Assembly: GCF_001857945.1 (NCBI RefSeq)
Contig: NZ_CP017770.1
Coordinates: forward strand, 186,001 to 250,000
Direction: 5' to 3'
DNA length: 64,000 bases
DNA from: Paenibacillus crassostreae
Lineage (GTDB): Bacteria; Bacillota; Bacilli; Paenibacillales; Paenibacillaceae
The translations under genes and the position numbers were made by a program. Shown in pieces: positions 40,767 through 48,910 of this stretch. The notes under the pieces are model-generated. The model worked only from the letters and a program-made list of their open reading frames with translations. It had not been told where the DNA came from and did no database searches. How positions within the stretch are numbered: the first letter of the stretch is position 1; every line of letters begins with the position of its first letter.

Positions 40767-42323
40767 ATGCGTAAATCTTTTCGCCAAGTCATGATTACGA
40801 CGGTAGCTCTTATCATGGTATCTGTACTGGTATTATCAGGCTGTTCAAGTAAACCTCCAACTGAACCGGAAGGCAAACGGATTACTTTAAAAGTAGAACT
40901 GTTTGACAGAAACAATACACCTACTGGTGAACCGCCGATCACTGATAACTTCATGACGAAATTCATTCAGGAGAGATTTGGCGACCCTAACAACATTGAT
41001 GTAGAATTCGTAACAGTTCCACGTGCGGAGGAAGTACAAAAGATGAATGTACTTATGGCTTCTAATTCTGCGCCTGATATCGTCTTCACCTATGATAAAC
41101 CGACCATTCAGAATTATGTTAATAGTGGAGGTTTGACGGATCTGGGTCCAATCATTGAAGAACATGGACCTAACCTAAAAAAAGTCCTTGGTCCTTCACT
41201 GCCTTATGGTGTGTTCGAGGAGAAACAATATGTTATCCCAGCCCTACGGGTCATTCAGTCTCAGACGACAACATTCATCCGCAGGGATTGGTTGGATCAA
41301 TTAAGTCTGCCGGTTCCTACAACAACAGAGCAGTTTGTGGATACGCTACGAGCATTTAAAGAGAAGGATCCTGGTCAGACTGGCGGGAAAGGCATTCCGC
41401 TTGGCTATATTGGCGTGTTCCACACCATGCCTTTAGTCAACTCTTTTTATAAGTGGGATGAACTTACGGAAAGAGATTTATATGCGATTCCACGTTGGAA
41501 GATGCCTGGCGCAAAAGACGGGTATAAGCTCTTGAATCAACTGTATCATGAGGGACTTATCGATCCGGACTTTGCACTAGCCAGTGATTTCGGTCAAGAA
41601 TTTCCGCAGCAGGTTGTAAATAGCATTGTAGGTTCTGCAACCCCTAATACGAATGAACCTGTATACGGTGGTTATTATGAGAATCTGGTTAAGAATAATC
41701 CGAATGCAGTACTTGAGCCGATTGATCCTTACTCTACACCGGACGGTAAGCATCCTAAGCCAATTTATGAACCGATCGGAGCCTATATTATGGTTCCTGC
41801 CTCAAGCAAGAACGCAGAAGCTGCAGTGAAATACCTAAACTGGATGGCAGACCCGGCAAATATCCTTGTCCTCCAAAATGGTGAAGAAGGGCTGTCCTAT
41901 AAAATGGATGAGGAGGGGCTACCTGTTTTATTAGATACACCAGAATCTCAGAATTTGCTGTATAACTATTTTGACTATTGTATTATTCTGAACGGTAAAT
42001 ACGTTTCCATCGAAGATCCTGATAAGAATATTGCCGCTAATGCATTTAATCCCGACTTCAAAGACTTCACCGTTAAAAGCATACAAGCGGGTAGCAACGA
42101 CGGATATACACTGCCTCGTGTAGACATTCCGGTCGAAGCCGAAATCAAATATGCAACTATTCTAACGGAGAAGGATAAAGAAGTGCTGGCAAAGGTTGTT
42201 ACTTCCAAACCTGAAAATTTCGATTCCGTATACGAAAAAATCGTTCAGGAGTATATGGATATGGGCGGAACAGCCGTGATGGAAGGCAAAATGGCCGCAT
42301 ATGATGAATTTTATAACAAGTAA
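40767..42323 (+). CDS. Lpl-type ABC importer binding lipoprotein, second
   Basis: The 518-residue lipoprotein has a clear signal peptide and lipobox LSGC near residues 23-26. It is paralogous to the protein at 37027, from which it is separated by the two permeases. Two binding proteins could widen the ligand range of one permease pair. GGGAGG lies before the ATG. Its terminator forms part of the repeat at 42400. Confidence 0.9.
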   Translation: MRKSFRQVMITTVALIMVSVLVLSGCSSKPPTEPEGKRITLKVELFDRNNTPTGEPPITDNFMTKFIQERFGDPNNIDVEFVTVPRAEEVQKMNVLMASNSAPDIVFTYDKPTIQNYVNSGGLTDLGPIIEEHGPNLKKVLGPSLPYGVFEEKQYVIPALRVIQSQTTTFIRRDWLDQLSLPVPTTTEQFVDTLRAFKEKDPGQTGGKGIPLGYIGVFHTMPLVNSFYKWDELTERDLYAIPRWKMPGAKDGYKLLNQLYHEGLIDPDFALASDFGQEFPQQVVNSIVGSATPNTNEPVYGGYYENLVKNNPNAVLEPIDPYSTPDGKHPKPIYEPIGAYIMVPASSKNAEAAVKYLNWMADPANILVLQNGEEGLSYKMDEEGLPVLLDTPESQNLLYNYFDYCIILNGKYVSIEDPDKNIAANAFNPDFKDFTVKSIQAGSNDGYTLPRVDIPVEAEIKYATILTEKDKEVLAKVVTSKPENFDSVYEKIVQEYMDMGGTAVMEGKMAAYDEFYNK

Positions 42324-42399
42324 AGTGGAATAGATAAACATAGGAAGTGGATGCTCTGCAATTTGCTCAGGAGCGCCGTTGTAAGATGACAAGAATATA

Positions 42400-42458
42400 G
42401 TCCGATTAAAATCCGCGTAGATCGCGGTTTTTTTATTTTATCGGAACAGATTCTTGTC
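42400..42458 (+). repeat. Dispersed hairpin repeat, copy 1, terminator
   Basis: It starts GTCCGATTAA, has a CCGCG-TAGAT-CGCGG hairpin (within 42408-42435) and T run, then ATCGGAACAGATTCTTGT. It aligns along its length with 44585-44648. It probably serves as terminator for the importer operon. Confidence 0.55.
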
Positions 42459-42485
42459 ATTGTGTATTGTCAAGAACCTGTTCCG
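42442..42485. repeat. Inverted repeat after the importer operon
   Basis: CGGAACAG-A-TTCTTG pairs with CAAGAA-C-CTGTTCCG around a 14-base loop. It overlaps the right end of the dispersed repeat. The function is not known. Confidence 0.5.
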
Positions 42486-42761
42486 ATTGCCGTTTGGATG
42501 ATAATAATTATTTCTTTTAGCTTGAATTCGAGAGAATAAAGTTATATTACATTATTCTGAAATGTGATTTCCCCCTAATAAAAAAGATTGTTACTAACCG
42601 GCTTGATAGTACTGAGCGTAGGCTGTATTCCGCTAAGATGGCTTTGATTCGATTTAGGCAATAATTTACCTATTTAAACGATTATGGATATCCACGTTGA
42701 TGACGGTTTTATGGGAAGACCAAAAGTGAAAACTTAATCGACCTTTTTTTTGCAAATAGAC

Positions 42762-42819
42762 TTGATTTTATATAAAAAAAGTTTTATCATTGACCCATCA
42801 ACAGTTGATGGGTCAATGA
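42762..42819 (+). promoter_or_regulatory. MarR-operon promoter with 33-bp palindrome
   Basis: TTGATT (42762-42767) and TATCAT (42785-42790) are 17 bases apart. A perfect palindrome with 16-base arms and one central base spans 42787-42819 and overlaps the -10 element. Its core reads TTGACCCATCAAC. A repressor bound here would block the promoter; the MarR protein encoded next is the obvious candidate. Confidence 0.8.
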
Positions 42820-42862
42820 ATGAAAGGAGGTCTTTATCATCTCTACATGTCATACAGAAGAT

Positions 42863-43279
42863 TTGCTGTACTTGCTAATGCATTTAAACAAGCATATTGC
42901 GACCCGGTTTGAACAATGTGCTGGAGTTAGTCCCAATCGGCTCGAACTCCTTTGCAAATTAACGAGTGGGCAAATAAGTCAGTCGGATCTGCAGAAAGCA
43001 GTGTCTATTGATCCAGCTGCGGTGACCCGTCATGTTCAGCAATTGGAAGCAGAAGGGATACTTCTGCGAACTAGGTCTGAGAGCGACAATCGGGTTACCT
43101 TAGTTCAGCTAACCGAAGAAGGCAAACATAAAGTAGCGATGTTTAAAGCGGAGAAAGATCGTTTTCTGGAGGAACTGCAGGAAGACCTCACGGAATCAGA
43201 ACGACTCGGGTTTATTCAAGCTCTACGAAAGCTGAACAGCCAGATTCAACGAATGAAAGAAACAAGTAAGACTAATTAA
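42863..43279 (+). CDS. MarR-family repressor, odd start
   Basis: The winged-helix protein (SQSDLQKAVSIDPAAVTRHVQQLEAEG, then DNRVTLVQLTEEG wing) heads an operon with a nitroreductase and a quinol monooxygenase. The first ordinary start codon is TTG 42863, but it lies more than 30 bases from a perfect AAAGGAGG (42823-42830). Eight bases after that site is ATC at 42839, in frame, which would give ISTCHTED before the coordinates given here. Homologues I recall start MSTC, so either ATC is used or the ATG has mutated. Expected partner: the palindrome at 42787-42819. Confidence 0.82.
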   Translation: MLYLLMHLNKHIATRFEQCAGVSPNRLELLCKLTSGQISQSDLQKAVSIDPAAVTRHVQQLEAEGILLRTRSESDNRVTLVQLTEEGKHKVAMFKAEKDRFLEELQEDLTESERLGFIQALRKLNSQIQRMKETSKTN

Positions 43280-43303
43280 AGATAGAGATTAGGAGAGAAT
43301 AAC

Positions 43304-43942
43304 ATGACTGAAACAACTCTAAACAATGATTTTAAAGACATTATCACTTCTCGGCACTCTGTGCGTGTGTACGATCCAACGGTCACAATCAGCCGTGTGG
43401 AAATGACTGAAATTTTGGAAGAAGCGACTTTGGCCCCGTCATCCGTTAATCTTCAGCCTTGGAGATTTCTTGTCATTGATAGCCCAGAAGGTAAATCGAC
43501 GCTTGAAGAGCTTGCACCAGGTAACAAAAACCAAGTTACAACCTCCTCTGCAGTCGTTGCCGTTTTCGGAGATATGAACGCATTTGAAAATGCTGACGAA
43601 ATTATGAGTACTGATGTGGAAAGAGGGTATATGCCGCAAGAGATTAAAGATCAAGTAATGGCTAACTATACTGATCTTTTTGGACGTATACCAGCGCAAG
43701 CTTTTCGTGAAATGATTCTTATTGATGGCGGTCTCGTATCCATGCAACTTATGCTTTCTGCTCGTGCCCGTGGATATGATACAAATCCGATTGGCGGATA
43801 TGACAAATCCCGTATTGCGGAAGCTTTTGGTATGGAGAAGGAACGTTATGTACCGGTTATGCTTATTTCAGTAGGTAAAGCTACTAAAGAGCCACGTAGG
43901 ACTAGTCGTCTTCCTGTTGACCGTATTGCGGAGTGGAAGTAA
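43304..43942 (+). CDS. Nitroreductase-family flavoenzyme
   Basis: The 212-residue protein has the nitroreductase FMN motifs: SRHSVRVYDP at the N terminus, APSSVNLQPWRFLVI near residue 46-60, and GGLVSMQLMLSARARGYDTNP. Such enzymes reduce quinones or nitro compounds using NAD(P)H. AGGAGAG precedes the ATG. It lies between the MarR gene (25 bases) and the monooxygenase gene, in an operon for quinone or electrophile defence. Confidence 0.9.
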   Translation: MTETTLNNDFKDIITSRHSVRVYDPTVTISRVEMTEILEEATLAPSSVNLQPWRFLVIDSPEGKSTLEELAPGNKNQVTTSSAVVAVFGDMNAFENADEIMSTDVERGYMPQEIKDQVMANYTDLFGRIPAQAFREMILIDGGLVSMQLMLSARARGYDTNPIGGYDKSRIAEAFGMEKERYVPVMLISVGKATKEPRRTSRLPVDRIAEWK

Positions 43943-43950
43943 GGCTATCT

Positions 43951-44247
43951 ATGATTATTATTCATGCAGAAATGAAAGTTAATCGTGAAGTTGAAGCAGA
44001 ATTTCTGGATTCCGTACAAGAACTTATTGAATTATCCCGCGCGGAAGCAGGGAATGTGTCGTATAAGCTCCTGCAGGATACAGATAAGGATGACACATAT
44101 CTCATGGTCGAACAGTGGAAAGACCAAGAAGCAGTAGGAGCTCACAATACAAGTAGCCATTTTCAGGCGTTCGTAGCTAAAGCACCAAAATACTTGACAG
44201 CTCCGTTACATGCTCAAGCTTTTATAGGTCAACCCATCGGCAAATAA
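43951..44247 (+). CDS. Quinol monooxygenase, ABM domain (YgiN-like)
   Basis: The 98-residue ABM-fold protein (IIIHAEMKVNREVEAEFLDS, LMVEQWKDQEAV, HNTSSHFQAF) starts at ATG 43951, nine bases after the nitroreductase stop. An ATG at 43933 lies inside that gene without a site. Proteins of this type are cofactor-free dimeric quinol oxidases or dioxygenase-like enzymes. It is probably involved in cycling quinones with the nitroreductase. Confidence 0.85.
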   Translation: MIIIHAEMKVNREVEAEFLDSVQELIELSRAEAGNVSYKLLQDTDKDDTYLMVEQWKDQEAVGAHNTSSHFQAFVAKAPKYLTAPLHAQAFIGQPIGK

Positions 44248-44295
44248 TTAAAATTCTAAAGTATGTTGTTAGAAAAAGTAATGGGATTTAAATGG

Positions 44296-44337
44296 GAAGC
44301 CTTAAAAGAGGATAAACTCTTTTAAGGCTTCTTTAAT
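44296..44337 (+). terminator. Terminator of the MarR operon
   Basis: GAAGCCTTAAAAGAG and its exact complement CTCTTTTAAGGCTTC form a 15-bp stem with loop GATAAA, followed by TTTAAT. Confidence 0.85.
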
Positions 44338-44361
44338 ACCTGATCCGGAGACTGGTTTTCA

Positions 44362-44457
44362 TTGAGTCCATTCTTAGTTAGGATTATTCTGGCAGTAATT
44401 GGGATTATTATGGTTATCATCGGCGGTATGCAAGTTGCAAAGCAGAAGAATAAATAG
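44362..44457 (+). CDS. Possible 31-residue membrane protein
   Basis: From TTG 44362, with GGAG about 13 bases before, a frame reads as a very hydrophobic single segment (FLVRIILAVIGIIMVIIGG) closed by QVAKQKNK. The composition suits a tiny membrane protein of a kind common in Bacillales, but the start is weak and there is no known family. Confidence 0.35.
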   Translation: MSPFLVRIILAVIGIIMVIIGGMQVAKQKNK

Positions 44458-44544
44458 TTGAAAGGATTGAGAGCACAACAATTGATCTTGTTACAATATT
44501 GAACATTTATAACCAAGGTATTGAAGACCGCAAAAAATTATTAT

Positions 44545-44565
44545 AATCCCCAAACGGGGATTTTT
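44545..44565 (+). terminator. Compact hairpin terminator
   Basis: AATCCCC-AAAC-GGGGATT followed by TTT. It ends the region after the small membrane frame. Confidence 0.7.
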
Positions 44566-44584
44566 GAAAGTTGACAAAAATGTT

Positions 44585-44648
44585 GTCCGATTAATATCTG
44601 CGAAAATCGCTTTTTTTTTGTTTTAACGAAATTGGACAAGAACTTGTA
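44585..44648 (+). repeat. Dispersed hairpin repeat, copy 2
   Basis: It starts GTCCGATTAA, has a GCG-AAAAT-CGC hairpin and T run, then GGACAAGAACTTGTA. Compared with 42400-42458 both stem arms have changed together, so pairing is conserved while sequence is not. Confidence 0.5.
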
Positions 44649-44794
44649 TAGTTCCCCCTGGCAATATTCAAGGGGATTTAGGTTATAATGACAGATACAG
44701 TGCAGAAGAGAATGCAGAGCTTACTTACTTGAACTAGAGGTCGTTTCACTGCATATGATCATAATTTGAATGAGCATTATGATTTATTCATTCT

Positions 44795-44808
44795 TTACTG
44801 ATCGTTCT
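44795..44808. promoter_or_regulatory. TetR operator near tetR promoter (weak copy)
   Basis: TTACTGATCGTTCT keeps the right half of the AGAATGATCRTTCT palindrome seen downstream. A looser TGAATGAGCATTAT lies at 44768. Both lie just before the TetR gene, as expected for self-repression. Confidence 0.5.
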
Positions 44809-44845
44809 CAATATGTTATATTGACAATGGCAGGAGGGGAATGGA

Positions 44846-45424
44846 ATGGCAAGAAGCAAAGAATTCGATGAGAGCATAGTACTGGATAAGGCGATGAAGC
44901 TCTTTTGGGAACAAGGTTATGAGAAGACATCCTTGACTGATCTGGTGGAACATATGGGGATCCATCGTAGAAGTTTGTATGACACGTTTGGCGACAAACA
45001 TATGCTCTTTCTTAAAGCAATGGATCGTTTTCGTGCTAAAATTAATACGGAACTTACAGGAGTAATTAAACGCTCCGAGACTGCCGAGGAAGCTCTTCAG
45101 TTGATTATTAATTTCATGATATATGGTGAAGAAGACTCACCTTCTGGTTGTTTAATGGTGAATTCGGCGGTGGAATTGGCAATGCGCGATGCCGAAGTAG
45201 ATTCCAAATCCACTGAATCGTTTACACTATCAGAGCAAATGTTTAAGGATATTATTCTGTGGGGGCAGCGGAATGGAGAATTCACCTCAGATTACGATGC
45301 CGCAGAGCTAGCGGAGCATATGCATACAGTATGTGTTGGATTGAGGGTAATGACAAGAACCTCCATTGCCAAAGAAAAACTACTCCGTACAGCCAATATA
45401 TCCATCAAACTTTTATGTAAATAG
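44846..45424 (+). CDS. TetR-family repressor
   Basis: The 192-residue protein has an N-terminal TetR helix-turn-helix (TSLTDLVEHMGIHRRSLYDTFGDKHMLF). The C-terminal half includes SPSGCLMVNSAVEL, a Cys in a spot typical of the AcrR/NemR-like subgroup that governs reductases and SDR enzymes. GGAGGGG precedes the ATG. Palindromes matching AGAATGATCATTCT stand before it, after it and further along; they are its likely targets. The single Cys might sense electrophiles, which is an inference. Confidence 0.88.
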   Translation: MARSKEFDESIVLDKAMKLFWEQGYEKTSLTDLVEHMGIHRRSLYDTFGDKHMLFLKAMDRFRAKINTELTGVIKRSETAEEALQLIINFMIYGEEDSPSGCLMVNSAVELAMRDAEVDSKSTESFTLSEQMFKDIILWGQRNGEFTSDYDAAELAEHMHTVCVGLRVMTRTSIAKEKLLRTANISIKLLCK

Positions 45425-45436
45425 TTTAATATCTTT

Positions 45437-45604
45437 AGAATGATTGTTCTTATAGGTGGTAAGTATAAGCTGTTTTGTGAAGCTTACTCCTAAGAGGATA
45501 ACATTCCTTATACCGTTTTTAGAATGATCGTTCTCATATGGTGAGTCTACAAACTTCTCTTCATGAAGGGATCATTCTTATATTTATTCTAGAATGATCA
45601 TTCC
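45437..45604. promoter_or_regulatory. Array of TetR-type operators before SDR gene
   Basis: AGAATGATTGTTCT (45437-45450), AGAATGATCGTTCT (45521-45534), a half-matching GAAGGGATCATTCT (45565-45578) and AGAATGATCATTCC (45591-45604) lie in the gap between tetR and the SDR gene. Most are followed by a YATATG-like string, extending the motif to about 20 bases. Confidence 0.7.
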
Positions 45605-45685
45605 CATATGCTTGGATTTTCCTCCGCCCAATACTTTAAGGAATTTGTTGTACCCATACCAAATAACAAAAGGAGCAAACTAAAA

Positions 45686-46384
45686 ATGGAAATTTCTAAA
45701 CAAATCGCATTTGTCACCGGTGCGAACAGAGGCCTTGGCCGAGCTCTGACGCTTGAACTTCTATCCAGAGGGGCTAAGGTTTATGCCGGAGCAAGAAATC
45801 CGGAGTCCATTGATATTCCTGGTGTAATACCTGTGAAGCTTGATATTACGAACCCACAAGAGGTAGCTGCAGCCGCTATGGTTGCTAAGGATACTACACT
45901 TTTAATCAACAATGCAGGATCGTCTACAGGAGCTTCTTTGCTTGATGGTGATCTTGACCAATTACATTTGGAGTTTAATACACATTTCTTTGGCACACTT
46001 TCAATGGTTCGAACTTTTGCACCGATTCTAGTAAATAACAACGGTGGCACGATTCTGAATATTCTTTCTGCATTATCTTGGGTTAGTTCAGGAACTGCTG
46101 GCGCTTATACGGTTGCAAAGGCAGCGGAGTGGGCATTGACGAACGACCTGCGAATAAATCTGTATCCTCAAAACGTGCGAGTAGCTGGATTACATGTGGG
46201 CTTTATGGAGACAGACATGACGTCGGGCTTAGAAGTTCCCAAGTCTAACCCTGCGGACATCGCAAAAATTGCTATAGATGGTATAGAATCCGACAGCTTT
46301 GAAATTGTTGCGGATGACACGAGCAGACATATCCAAAGTATTCTTTCCGGTGGAGTATCTGCGATATATCCACATTTATCCTAA
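45686..46384 (+). CDS. Short-chain dehydrogenase/reductase
   Basis: The 232-residue protein is a classical SDR: cofactor motif TGANRGLG near residues 11-18, NNAG near 78, catalytic Ser in ILSALSW and the Tyr-Lys pair in YTVAKAAEW. Arg in GARNP suggests NADPH. ATG 45686 follows AAAGGAG by nine bases; the frame open from 45608 starts inside the operator array and is not the gene start. It is preceded by three or four TetR boxes, so it is the main target of the repressor. Confidence 0.88.
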   Translation: MEISKQIAFVTGANRGLGRALTLELLSRGAKVYAGARNPESIDIPGVIPVKLDITNPQEVAAAAMVAKDTTLLINNAGSSTGASLLDGDLDQLHLEFNTHFFGTLSMVRTFAPILVNNNGGTILNILSALSWVSSGTAGAYTVAKAAEWALTNDLRINLYPQNVRVAGLHVGFMETDMTSGLEVPKSNPADIAKIAIDGIESDSFEIVADDTSRHIQSILSGGVSAIYPHLS

Positions 46385-46483
46385 TACAAATGACTAATAA
46401 AGTATTTCGTCCAAGATATCAAATCAATACGTAACAGCAAACACCAGACAACTGGTAAAGAATTTTAAAGAGGGGTGTTAAAA

Positions 46484-47557
46484 ATGGATAAATTATGGAG
46501 CAAAACAAAAATTGGGAATTTGGAATTACCTCATCGTTTAGCAATGGCACCAATGACACGTAGTAGGTCGAATGAAGATGGTACACCGGGAGAATTAACA
46601 GCCCTTTACTATGCTCAACGAGCGTCAATGGGACTCATTATTACAGAAGGTACACAACCTTCTGATGATGGTCAAGGGTACTTATGGTCACCTGGAATAT
46701 ATACGGATAAGCATATTGAAGGATGGAAAAAGGTTACCAATGCAGTGCATGAAGCAGGTGGATATATGTATATCCAATTAATGCATGCCGGTCGCATTTC
46801 GCACCCAGACAATACACCACATCATCGTCAATCTGTTGCACCATCTGCAATCGCGCCAGGTGAAGAAATGTTTACCGCTAAAGGTAAGCAGGCCATCCCC
46901 GTTCCGCGTGAGTTAAGTAAAGAGGATATTCAAACGACCATTGCCGACTTCCGAAAAGCAGCAGCTGCGGCTATTAAAGCAGGTGCGGATGGTGTTGAAA
47001 TTCACGGAGCAAACGGTTATCTGATTAATCAATTTATCGGAGAAAATTCGAATACACGGACGGACGAATATGGGGGATCTATAGAAAATCGTACTCGCTT
47101 CGCGATTGAAGTAACGAAAGCCATCGTCGAAGAAATTGGAGCAGAAAGAACAGGTTTCCGGATCTCGCTAGGGACACCTCTTGGTGGGATACAAGATGGT
47201 GAACAAGGTCCTGAACTTTATCGTTATCTTGTAAAAGAATTAGCTAAATTGGATTTAGCTTACCTCCATATCATGCATCTTGGAAACGAAGAACTGCTCC
47301 AAGACATTCGCTCAATCTGGACGAATCCTTTGTTAGTCAATCGTGCTGGACGATCTCTGGAGGATCTCAGCGTGGATATTGATAATGCCCTTGCTGATCT
47401 GGTGCCTGTTGGTGTATGGTCATTAGCTAATCCAGATTTAGTGGAACGACTTCAAAAAGGTGCGCCATTAAATGAAGCAGATCCCACAACAATCTATGGT
47501 CTGGGAAGCAAAGGTTATACGGATTATCCCACAATGGTAGAATTAGAATCCCAATAA
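46484..47557 (+). CDS. Old Yellow Enzyme-type alkene reductase
   Basis: The 357-residue FMN barrel has MAPMTRSRS, the substrate-anion pair HGANGYLINQF (His and Asn of OYE), and the NemA-like EYGGSIENRTRF. Family members reduce activated double bonds and nitro groups with NADPH and are commonly induced by electrophiles. ATG 46484 follows GAGGGGTG. It lies just downstream of the SDR and may be read from the same promoter. Confidence 0.92.
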   Translation: MDKLWSKTKIGNLELPHRLAMAPMTRSRSNEDGTPGELTALYYAQRASMGLIITEGTQPSDDGQGYLWSPGIYTDKHIEGWKKVTNAVHEAGGYMYIQLMHAGRISHPDNTPHHRQSVAPSAIAPGEEMFTAKGKQAIPVPRELSKEDIQTTIADFRKAAAAAIKAGADGVEIHGANGYLINQFIGENSNTRTDEYGGSIENRTRFAIEVTKAIVEEIGAERTGFRISLGTPLGGIQDGEQGPELYRYLVKELAKLDLAYLHIMHLGNEELLQDIRSIWTNPLLVNRAGRSLEDLSVDIDNALADLVPVGVWSLANPDLVERLQKGAPLNEADPTTIYGLGSKGYTDYPTMVELESQ

Positions 47558-47584
47558 GGTAGTAATAGAGAATACACTAATTAA

Positions 47585-47612
47585 TGGCGTACAACGGAAA
47601 AGTTGTGCGCCA
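47585..47612. terminator. Hairpin after the alkene reductase gene
   Basis: TGGCGTACAAC and GTTGTGCGCCA pair with one mismatch around GGAAAA. The T tract is poor, so termination is possible but not certain. Confidence 0.5.
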
Positions 47613-47729
47613 TGATTTATCTACAAATACTCAATGTTTTAAAGATGTATTTTGATTAAAAATGGTATACCCTCAGTGATTACATTCATGATGTTCTACC
47701 CCAAAATTAATAAAGGAAGAGGATGAAAC

Positions 47730-48728
47730 ATGAGAGCAGCACAAATACAGAAGTATTCAAAGAAAATCCAAGTGGAACTGAATGATGTTAAAATACCAGA
47801 GATCAATAGCCACGAAGTACTTGTAAAAGTAAAAGCTGCAGGTGTAAATCCACTCGATATTCTTAATTTGAATGGCAGCGTTCGATTGATTGCCGACTAT
47901 GAGTTGCCATTAACTTTAGGAAATGAACTATCTGGTGTTATTGAAGCCGTTGGCGATGATGTTTTGAATTTTAAGGTTGGGGACCCTGTGTATACGAGGT
48001 TACCACTTGCTAGAATCGGTGCTTTTGCTGAATATGCGGCAGTGAATGAAGATGCCTTATCTATCATGCCTAAAAATTTGACTTTCATTGAAGCTGCTGC
48101 TGTGCCCCTTACTGCATTGACTGCTTATCAAGCGTTACATGGCGTACTCGATGCCCAGCCGAATAAAAAACTATTCATTCCCGGAGGAACCGGCGGCTTC
48201 GGTGCTATGGCAATCCCCATTGCCAAATCAATGGGATTATATGTAATTACAAGTGGCAGTGAAAGAGGCAGATCACGTACACTGTCCATCGGGGCTGATC
48301 AATTCATAAATTATAAGGCAGAGAACTATGCCGACATACTGTCCAATATCGATTATGTGATCGACACTTTGGGTACCAAAGAGATTAAAGCTGAACTGGG
48401 TATTTTAAAACCACAAGGGAAATTGGTGTCATTGAAAGCTGGACCTAATTATCGCTTTGCGGTTGACAATCATTTTCCGATGTGGAAAAAAGCATTGTTT
48501 GGTTTAGTGGGTGCTCGCTTAGATTCATTAGCACGTAAGAATCAAAATGAATATCGTTTTTTATTCGTGCAAGCCAATGGAAGTCAATTACAAGAAATCA
48601 CTAAACTTGTTGAAAAAGAAAATATTAAGCCCTCTATAGATTCAACTTATACGTTCGATGACATTAATAAGGCGTTGGTTAAGGTGTCGACGGGCCACTC
48701 CCAGGGCAAAGTGATTGTGACTTTTTAA
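47730..48728 (+). CDS. Quinone oxidoreductase-like MDR enzyme
   Basis: The 332-residue protein belongs to the zinc-free medium-chain reductases: an N-terminal GroES-like domain (GVNPLDILNLNG, LGNELSGVIEAVG) and a Rossmann domain (FIPGGTGGFGAMAIPIAKSMG). NADPH-dependent reduction of quinones or enals is expected. AGGAAGAGG lies before the ATG. It fits the reductase theme of its neighbours. Confidence 0.88.
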   Translation: MRAAQIQKYSKKIQVELNDVKIPEINSHEVLVKVKAAGVNPLDILNLNGSVRLIADYELPLTLGNELSGVIEAVGDDVLNFKVGDPVYTRLPLARIGAFAEYAAVNEDALSIMPKNLTFIEAAAVPLTALTAYQALHGVLDAQPNKKLFIPGGTGGFGAMAIPIAKSMGLYVITSGSERGRSRTLSIGADQFINYKAENYADILSNIDYVIDTLGTKEIKAELGILKPQGKLVSLKAGPNYRFAVDNHFPMWKKALFGLVGARLDSLARKNQNEYRFLFVQANGSQLQEITKLVEKENIKPSIDSTYTFDDINKALVKVSTGHSQGKVIVTF

Positions 48729-48753
48729 AGCGACATATTTTTTTCGTTTTATT

Positions 48754-48767
48754 AGAATGATCATTCC
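48754..48767. promoter_or_regulatory. TetR-type operator before broken SDR
   Basis: AGAATGATCATTCC is identical to the box at 45591. It stands about 145 bases before the SDR pseudogene, suggesting that gene once belonged to the same regulon. Confidence 0.65.
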
Positions 48768-48910
48768 CTAATTTTCATTCTCTCCCTGACCTGGCTCAAG
48801 AAAACTAGAAACGGCTGATATCAAGCAATTATCACTTAGCTCGAAGTCTTCGAAACTGAGCACGTGTAATGGTCTACACATAACATTTAAATATGAGGTG
48901 GGATATCAGA

